A stretch of DNA of 6,678 nt from Deltaproteobacteria bacterium (lineage in GTDB: Bacteria > Desulfobacterota > Desulfarculia > Desulfarculales > Desulfarculaceae): assembly GCA_021815655.1 (NCBI GenBank), contig JAKAGJ010000113.1, forward strand, positions 1 through 6,678, written 5' to 3'. Of this stretch, positions 1-4,988 are shown piece after piece. Both the position numbers and the translations under genes were made by a program. Each line of letters opens with the position of its first letter. Within the stretch, counting starts at the first letter, position 1. The notes under the pieces were generated by a model. That model was not told where the DNA came from. It searched no databases and worked only from the letters and a program-made list of their open reading frames with translations.

Positions 1-222
1 GGCATGATCCTGGACGAGGACCTGCGTTGCAGCCGCAAGGGCCGGCTGCTCCTGGCCAAGGGCAACCATCTGAACGCCGCCGCCATCCAGTTCATCCGCA
101 ACTATAACCGCATCAATGGGGTGCGCCAGCCGGTGAGGGTGCTGGTGCCTTTGTCCAAGCAGCCAGCCAGGGTGGCCGACAACCTGGGCGCGCCCGATGT
201 GGAGGCCGAGCGCCACCGGTAA
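1..222 (+). CDS. C-terminal fragment of a probable HD-domain response regulator / phosphohydrolase
   Basis: The reading frame is open from the first base and ends at TAA (220-222). The ATG at position 4 is most likely an internal methionine and the true start lies upstream. The visible 73 residues begin G-M-I-L-D-E-D-L and continue with a basic turn (RKGRLLLAKGNHLN), a helix ending in IQFIRNYNRINGV and a strand RVLVPLS. From memory of the family, this pattern of 'GM-L-ED, then G-LLLAKG, then a helix and a V-V-P strand' is typical of the extreme C-terminus of bacterial proteins joining a receiver to an HD (HDOD or HD-GYP-like) domain. The HD catalytic residues would lie upstream, so neither activity nor substrate can be judged here. 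The last 20 or so residues look like a disordered tail. The next gene is 291 bases away on the same strand, too far for obvious translational coupling. The coding call is fairly firm; the family call is moderate. Confidence 0.6.
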   Translation, partial: GMILDEDLRCSRKGRLLLAKGNHLNAAAIQFIRNYNRINGVRQPVRVLVPLSKQPARVADNLGAPDVEAERHR

Positions 223-334
223 TGGCCGCGCCTCATCCGCGCCAAACGGGGCCTGTCTCCCGCCGCTCTGGCTGCCCGGAGGCGGCCCTGGGCAACCCCG
301 CGCGGCGGCCCTACCCTGGATTCAGGTTTGTTTT

Positions 335-414
335 CCATGACACCATGCCGTTCATGGCTGGCATCAGGCCGGTATTTTTTACTGGCGCTAATTTCAAGGT
401 ATGTGTCAACCTTG
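335..414. promoter_or_regulatory. Three spaced inverted repeats, possible operator or control region
   Basis: Three short dyads follow each other: CCATGA (335-340) with TCATGG (352-357), spacer 11; GCCGGTA (368-374) with TACTGGC (380-386), loop of five T, one G-T wobble; and CAAGGT (395-400) with ACCTTG (409-414), spacer 8, all bases paired. Their centres lie about 31 and 28 bases apart, roughly three helical turns each. They sit in the most AT-rich part of the gap, about 100 to 180 bases before the hybrid kinase start, where promoter control would be expected. The dyads are seen directly; the regulatory role is inference, and single dyads of this length can arise by chance. Confidence 0.25.
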
Positions 415-504
415 TAAATGTTGCCGATAGGCTTCACTGACTACCCAAAAAGCGGCTGAACCCTGCGCATCATCCGGCCTGCCCCAAGCACAGCTCGATC
501 CTGC

Positions 505-510
505 GAGGTG
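505..510 (+). promoter_or_regulatory. Ribosome binding site favouring the ATG at 514
   Basis: The hexamer GAGGTG matches the anti-Shine-Dalgarno end of 16S rRNA. Its GAGG core ends five bases before the ATG at 514, a normal spacing. The longest frame would begin at GTG 508, but that codon overlaps this very site and has no other purine-rich stretch in front of it. A further ATG at 523 lies 14 bases after the core, which is long. The site therefore points to 514 as start, with 508 and 523 as alternatives. Confidence 0.5.
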
Positions 511-513
511 GCG

Positions 514-3500
514 ATGCGGGCCATGTCTCTTAGAACCTACTTGATTCGTCTGGTCTGGTTTTGTGTCCTGCCGCCGTTGCTGCTGGCCATCTTCCTGGCC
601 ATCCTCAACCTGAACGTCGCGGAAAGGCAGCTCGATCAAGAGGCGCGCAAACAGCTGGCCAACGCCACCCACGCCATAGACCTGCTGGTGCGGGGGCATA
701 TCGACGCCTTGCAGGTCCTGGCCGGCTCACCGCTCTTGGACGACCCGCCCCACCTGGCCGATTTCTATGTGGAAGCCCAGGCTTATTTCCATCATTTGCG
801 CGGCAACATCATCCTGGCCGACCAGGAGCATCACATGCTCCTCAATACCCGCGTGCCCTTTGGGCAACCCCTGCCCAGCCTCTTTTCGCCCCAAGGACAC
901 GCCGTCGCGCCCCAGGCCCTGGACAGCGGCCGGCCGACGGTGGGGGACATGTTCCTGGGTCCTCTGGCCCAGGAGCCCCTGGTGGCCGTGGCCGTGCCGG
1001 TCATCCGCCGGGGTCAAGCCAAATACCTGCTCCTGAGCACGGTGGCGACCCGCCACCTGGAGCGGCGCCTGGCGCAGATAGCCCTGCCCGAGAGCTGGTC
1101 CCTGGCCCTGTTGGACGGCAAGCAGGAGGTGATGGCCCGCGCTCCGGCCCCGGGCCCGGCCACGGGGCCGGAGGCTGGCCAAGGCCATCCCCGGCGGTTC
1201 GTGGCTCCCTCTCAACTCGCGCCCTGGTCCGTGGTTTTGCAGGTGCCGCAGCAGGCCTACCGCGCGCCCGTCCTCGCCGGTCTGTTGGCCCTGGCGGCGG
1301 CCATCCTGGGCATCTCCCTGCTGAGCGTGCTGGGGGCCTGGTGGGCCAGCCGCCGGCTCCTGAGTTCGGTGGCCAGCCTGTTGGACACCCACGCCGCGGC
1401 CCAGGCCCCAGAAACATTGATCAAAGAATTCGAGGAAGTGGGCGCGGAGCGCCGACGGGCGGACGAGGAGAAGGCCCTCACCGCGGAGATATTGCACCTG
1501 GTAAACACCGCCAGCGGTCGCGACGCCCTGTTGAAAGCGGTCCTGACCCGCCTCCAGGAATGGTCCGGGTGCCAGGCGGTGGGCATCCGCCTGCGCCAGG
1601 GGGATGATTTTCCCTACTTCGAGACCTCGGGGTTCCCCGCCAGCTTTGTGAAGCTGGAGAACAGCCTCTGCGCCCGCGACGCCCAGGGCGATTTGCTGCG
1701 CGGCCCCGACCAAAACCCCATCATGGAATGCATGTGCGGCAACATCCTGCAAGGGCGCGTGGACCCGGCCCAGCCCTTCTTCACCAACGGCGGCAGCTTC
1801 TGGTCCAACTGCACCACCGAGCTGCTGGCCAACACCAGCGAGGCCCAGCGCCAGGCCCGCACGCGCAACCGCTGCAACGGCGCGGGCTACGAGTCGGTGG
1901 CCCTCATCCCCCTGCGCGCCGGCAACCAGACCTTCGGCCTGATCCAGCTCAACGACCATCGCCGGGGCTGCTTTACCCCAGAGAAGATCGCCCTGCTGGA
2001 AAGGCTGGCCAACAGCATCGCCGGCTTTTTGGCCAAAGCCCAGGCCGAGGAACAGCTCCAGCAAAGCGAGGCGCGCCTGCGCCTGGCCCAGGAGGCCGCC
2101 GAGGCCGGGACCTGGGAATGGAATCTGGGCACCAATGAGAACTACTGGTCCGAGGAGTTGTGGCAGCTCTACGGTCTCAAGCCTCATTCCTGCCAGCCTT
2201 CCTACGAGGCTTGGCTGGCCAGCATACACCCCGACGACCGCCAGGGGGCCGCCGACGCGGTTAGCCAGGCCGCGGCCCAGGGCACCGAGTTGGTGAGCGA
2301 GTGGAGAGTCAATACCGGCGGTGGCAAGGAAAGATGGCTGCTTTCGCGGGGGCGGCCACAGCGTGACGCCTCCGGCCAGGTCACGGGTTTTATCGGCATT
2401 GTGCTGGACATCAGCGAGCGCAAACAGGCCGAGGCTGAGCGCGAAAGGCTGTTCCAGCAATGGCGGCTGGCGTTGAAGGCGGCCCGCATGGGCTGGTGGC
2501 GCTACGACCCGGCGACCAAGGTTTGCACCTGGGACGAGCGCTACCAGGAGATCTTCGCGATGGAAGGTCTTGAGGGACCCCACGAGGAGATACTAAAACG
2601 CCTGCACCCCGAGGACCTGCCGCGGGTAGGGGCGGCCGCCACGGCGGCCCTGGACCCCGCCGACCCCCAGCCCTATTACGTCCATTACCGGATCAACCTG
2701 CCGGATGGTTCCCAGCGCTGGGTGGAGTCCCACGGCCTGGCCGCCTTCGAGGGCCAGGGACGGGAGCGCCACGCGGTGAGCTTGGTGGGCAGCGTGGCCG
2801 ATATCACCGAACGCAAGCGGGCCGAGCGGGAACTGCAAGAAAGCGAGGCCCACTTCCGCTCCTTGTTCCAGAACATGCTCAACGGCTACGCTTACTGCCG
2901 CATGCTCTATGAGCAAGGCCAGCCCGTGGACTTCATCTACCTGGAAGTGAACAACGCCTTCGGTCAGCTCACCGGTCTGGAAAACGTGCAGGGCAAGCGG
3001 GTTTCCGAGATCATCCCCGGCATACGGGAGGCGGACCCAAAGTTGCTGGAGCGCTACGGGCGAGTGGCCTCAACCGGCATGCCCGAACGCTTCGAAACCT
3101 ACGTAACCGCCCTGGACATGTGGTTCTCCATCTCGGTGTACCGCCCGCATGAGGATCACTTCGTGGCCGTGTTCGACGTCATCACCGAGCGCAAGCTGGC
3201 CGAGCAGGAACTCTTGCGCAGCCAGGCGTCCATCCGGGGCCTGCTGGACGCCACCACCGACTCCATCCTGCTCCTGGATCGCCAATACCGTGTCCTGGCG
3301 GCCAACCAGGTGGCCAGCCAGCGCCTGGGTCTGACCACCCAAGACATCCAGGGGCACAGCGTCTTCGAATTCCTGCCCCCCGAGGTGACCGCCAGCCGGC
3401 GCGCCTCCCTGGACGAGGTCCTGCGCTCGGGCCGGCCCCTGCGCTTCAAGGACCAGCGCCAGGGCCTGCACTTCGACAACCACATCTATCCGGTCACCGA

Positions 3501-4737
3501 CAAGCAGGGGCAGGTCACCGGCATCGCCGTCTACGCCCGCGACATCACCCAGGCCATGAGGGACGAGGCCCAACGCGCCAGCCTGGAGAGGCAGTTGCAC
3601 CAGGCCCAAAAAATGGAGGCCATCGGGACCCTGGCCGGTGGCATCGCCCATGACTTCAACAACATCCTGGCCGCCATCATGGGCTATGCCGAGATGGCCC
3701 AGGATGACGCCAGGCGAGGCCAGACCGACCCCGCCGACTTGGAGGAAATCACCAAGGCCGCCGAGAGGGCCAAGGCCCTGGTAAGGCAGATTCTCACCTT
3801 CAGCCGCCGGGTGGAGGCGGAGAAAAAGCCCCTGGACCTGAACCGGGAGGTGTTGCAGGCCACGCAGTTGATGGGCAAGACCATCCCCAAGATGATCCAG
3901 ATCGAGGCCGACCTGGACCCGGACCTGGCGATGGTCCACGCCAACGCCAATCAGATGGAGCAGGTGCTGCTGAACTTGGGCACCAATGCCGCCGACGCCA
4001 TGCCCGACGGGGGCAAGCTCTGCATCAAGACGCAAAACATCATGGCCAACGAGGTGCTTTGCCTGACCTGCGGCAAGACGTTCTCGGGGCCCCACGTGGC
4101 CCTGACCTTCTCCGACTCCGGCCAAGGCATTGACCCCCTGATCCTGGAGCACGTCTTCGAGCCCTTCTACACCACCAAGGGACAGGGCAAGGGCACCGGG
4201 CTGGGGCTCTCCACGGTGCATGGGATCGTCACCAGCCACGGGGGCCACATCACCTGCGCCAGCGCCCCGGGGTCCGGCACCACCTTCACCATCTACCTCC
4301 CCGCCGTCAGGCCCGCCGAGCATGATTCACCAGAGTTCGCCCTTGCCCAACCCCTGCCCGGCGGCCATGAGACCCTGCTCCTGGCCGACGACGAGGAGGC
4401 TCTCTTGCGCCTGGGCTCGCGCATACTGACCCAGGCCGGCTATGCGGTGCTCCAGGCCGCCACCGGCGAGCAGGCCGTGGAGGTTTACCGCCAATGTGAG
4501 GTCAAGCCCCAGGCCTTGGTCCTGGACCTGGGCATGCCCGGTATGGGGGGCAAAAGGGCCCTTGAGGAGATACTGGCCATCAACCCCCAGGCCAAGGTGA
4601 TCATCGCCAGCGGCTATGGCACCGACGGCCGGGTCAAGGCCGCCCTGGGAGCCGGCGCCCTGGGTTTCGTGGCCAAGCCCTATCACAAGAGCGAACTGTT
4701 GAATATCGTCAGGAGCGTGCTGGATAAACAGCCGTGA
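514..4737 (+). CDS. Membrane-bound hybrid histidine kinase (Cache-like sensor, GAF, 4x PAS, HisKA, HATPase, receiver)
   Basis: Predicted inner-membrane sensor kinase of about 1407 residues that autophosphorylates a histidine and passes the phosphoryl group to its own receiver. Order, counted from ATG 514: TM1 (10-31); periplasmic Cache-like sensor (about 34-248) with a Pro/Gly-rich loop near 210-225; TM2 (252-277); a degenerate HAMP-like or helical linker; GAF (about 325-510) with cysteines at 353, 386, 406, 408, 433, 454 and 486; PAS domains at about 519-637, 651-767, 777-893 and 906-1014, three of them closed by D-I/V-(I)-S/T-E-R-K; HisKA with phospho-acceptor H1046 in GGIAHDFNN; HATPase with N-box N1154/N1158, G1 box D1201-S-G-Q-G and G2 box G1227-T-G-L-G-L; receiver (about 1285-1404) with D1292/D1293, phospho-acceptor D1338, S1366 and K1388. 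All key catalytic residues are present, so it should be active. It has no Hpt domain; one opens the downstream gene. An in-frame GTG at 508 would add two residues. The ligand cannot be read from the sequence. Confidence 0.93.
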   Translation: MRAMSLRTYLIRLVWFCVLPPLLLAIFLAILNLNVAERQLDQEARKQLANATHAIDLLVRGHIDALQVLAGSPLLDDPPHLADFYVEAQAYFHHLRGNIILADQEHHMLLNTRVPFGQPLPSLFSPQGHAVAPQALDSGRPTVGDMFLGPLAQEPLVAVAVPVIRRGQAKYLLLSTVATRHLERRLAQIALPESWSLALLDGKQEVMARAPAPGPATGPEAGQGHPRRFVAPSQLAPWSVVLQVPQQAYRAPVLAGLLALAAAILGISLLSVLGAWWASRRLLSSVASLLDTHAAAQAPETLIKEFEEVGAERRRADEEKALTAEILHLVNTASGRDALLKAVLTRLQEWSGCQAVGIRLRQGDDFPYFETSGFPASFVKLENSLCARDAQGDLLRGPDQNPIMECMCGNILQGRVDPAQPFFTNGGSFWSNCTTELLANTSEAQRQARTRNRCNGAGYESVALIPLRAGNQTFGLIQLNDHRRGCFTPEKIALLERLANSIAGFLAKAQAEEQLQQSEARLRLAQEAAEAGTWEWNLGTNENYWSEELWQLYGLKPHSCQPSYEAWLASIHPDDRQGAADAVSQAAAQGTELVSEWRVNTGGGKERWLLSRGRPQRDASGQVTGFIGIVLDISERKQAEAERERLFQQWRLALKAARMGWWRYDPATKVCTWDERYQEIFAMEGLEGPHEEILKRLHPEDLPRVGAAATAALDPADPQPYYVHYRINLPDGSQRWVESHGLAAFEGQGRERHAVSLVGSVADITERKRAERELQESEAHFRSLFQNMLNGYAYCRMLYEQGQPVDFIYLEVNNAFGQLTGLENVQGKRVSEIIPGIREADPKLLERYGRVASTGMPERFETYVTALDMWFSISVYRPHEDHFVAVFDVITERKLAEQELLRSQASIRGLLDATTDSILLLDRQYRVLAANQVASQRLGLTTQDIQGHSVFEFLPPEVTASRRASLDEVLRSGRPLRFKDQRQGLHFDNHIYPVTDKQGQVTGIAVYARDITQAMRDEAQRASLERQLHQAQKMEAIGTLAGGIAHDFNNILAAIMGYAEMAQDDARRGQTDPADLEEITKAAERAKALVRQILTFSRRVEAEKKPLDLNREVLQATQLMGKTIPKMIQIEADLDPDLAMVHANANQMEQVLLNLGTNAADAMPDGGKLCIKTQNIMANEVLCLTCGKTFSGPHVALTFSDSGQGIDPLILEHVFEPFYTTKGQGKGTGLGLSTVHGIVTSHGGHITCASAPGSGTTFTIYLPAVRPAEHDSPEFALAQPLPGGHETLLLADDEEALLRLGSRILTQAGYAVLQAATGEQAVEVYRQCEVKPQALVLDLGMPGMGGKRALEEILAINPQAKVIIASGYGTDGRVKAALGAGALGFVAKPYHKSELLNIVRSVLDKQP

Positions 4738-4753
4738 GGTCGGCCCCGAAACC

Positions 4754-4784
4754 CATAATCCCCCAGGGATGATGCGGTCTTTTT
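4754..4784 (+). terminator. Possible weak rho-independent terminator after the hybrid kinase gene
   Basis: ATCCC (4758-4762) pairs with GGGAT (4766-4770) around a three-base loop, and CAT (4754-4756) can extend the stem with ATG (4772-4774) across one A-G mismatch. A TCTTTTT tract follows at 4778-4784, starting four bases after the extended stem. It lies 17 bases after the TGA of the kinase gene, the expected place. The stem is short and the T-tract is slightly displaced, so termination may be partial. Confidence 0.4.
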
Positions 4785-4823
4785 GCACTTTCTCACAGGC
4801 AAGGCCCAATACCAGGCCATCAG

Positions 4824-4940
4824 GCCAAGTCATTGGCAAATCCTCACCCGGAAAACCGCACCCATTGGCTTAAAGAATGTCAGGCGCCGCGATTGCGACT
4901 TGTACCGGAGGTTGGCCTGGGTTAGATTTGTCCTGCCAAC
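4824..4940. repeat. Cluster of TTGGC/GCCAA half-sites, possible operator
   Basis: Five copies of the pentamer TTGGC or its complement GCCAA occur in 116 bases: GCCAA 4824-4828, TTGGC 4833-4837, TTGGC 4865-4869, TTGGC 4912-4916 and GCCAA 4935-4939. The first two form a dyad with a four-base spacer. The second and third are parts of an exact direct repeat CATTGGC, 32 bases apart. The last two form GTTGGC-N18-GCCAAC (4911-4940) around a candidate -10 box. The copies are seen directly; a role as binding sites of a regulator is inference. Confidence 0.25.
4900..4928 (+). promoter_or_regulatory. Weak candidate sigma-70 promoter for the diguanylate cyclase gene
   Basis: TTGTAC (4900-4905) and TAGATT (4923-4928) are separated by 17 bases and match three and four positions of the -35 and -10 consensus. 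A transcript starting from it would have a leader of about 50 bases before the ATG at 4989. The -10 element lies inside the GTTGGC-N18-GCCAAC dyad, which would suit repression. The match is weak and chance is a real alternative. Confidence 0.2.
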
Positions 4941-4988
4941 TAAAAGCACCTTCCCTGGCGGGGCACGCACCTTAGCCTCTGGGTAAAC

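Larger units (their letters stand above)
223..513. other. Intergenic region upstream of the hybrid kinase gene
   Basis: No convincing gene is seen in these 291 bases. The first part (223-310) is very GC-rich. The part from about 310 to 440 is clearly richer in A and T than the coding DNA around it and holds three spaced inverted repeats, described separately. No good sigma-70 or sigma-54 promoter match was found by eye. A small open frame (222-440) starts at an ATG overlapping the upstream stop codon (TAATG), but its product resembles nothing I know and I do not call it. No hairpin followed by a T-run marks a clear terminator for the upstream gene. Confidence 0.5.
4738..4988. other. Intergenic region between hybrid kinase and diguanylate cyclase genes
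   Basis: A 251-base gap without a convincing gene. It starts with a possible weak terminator just after the kinase stop, continues with several TTGGC/GCCAA half-sites and a weak promoter candidate, and ends at the start of the Hpt/GGDEF gene without a clear Shine-Dalgarno sequence. The small open frame from TTG 4783 to 4986 has no recognisable product. The size of the gap suggests that the downstream gene can be transcribed separately, although the terminator is weak enough that readthrough is possible. Confidence 0.5.

Noticed and set aside
273..294. TGCCC/GGGCA dyad as a terminator for the upstream HD-type gene
   Set aside because: Only five base pairs with a twelve-base loop and no T-run after it; common in GC-rich DNA.
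222..440. Small plus-strand frame whose ATG overlaps the upstream stop codon (TAATG)
   Set aside because: The overlap is typical of coupled genes, but the product resembles nothing, GC content of the third codon position drops in the second half, and the region has inverted repeats typical of non-coding DNA.
727..2583. Long open frame of 618 codons on the minus strand inside the hybrid kinase gene
   Set aside because: It lies wholly opposite a clearly functional kinase frame, has no recognisable domain and is rich in Gly, Ala, Leu and Gln, as expected from the complement of GC-rich codons.
3070..4323. Open frame of 417 codons on the minus strand opposite the PAS4 and kinase core
   Set aside because: Low-complexity G/V/H/Q-rich translation without known motifs; a shadow of the HisKA and HATPase coding sequence.
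4778..4790. TTTTTGCACTT as the -12 half of a sigma-54 promoter
   Set aside because: No GG dinucleotide occurs at the required ten-base spacing upstream of the GC, so the -24 element is absent.
4783..4986. Small plus-strand frame starting at TTG in the second intergenic gap
   Set aside because: Rare start codon, no ribosome binding site, no recognisable product, and codon use unlike the neighbouring genes.
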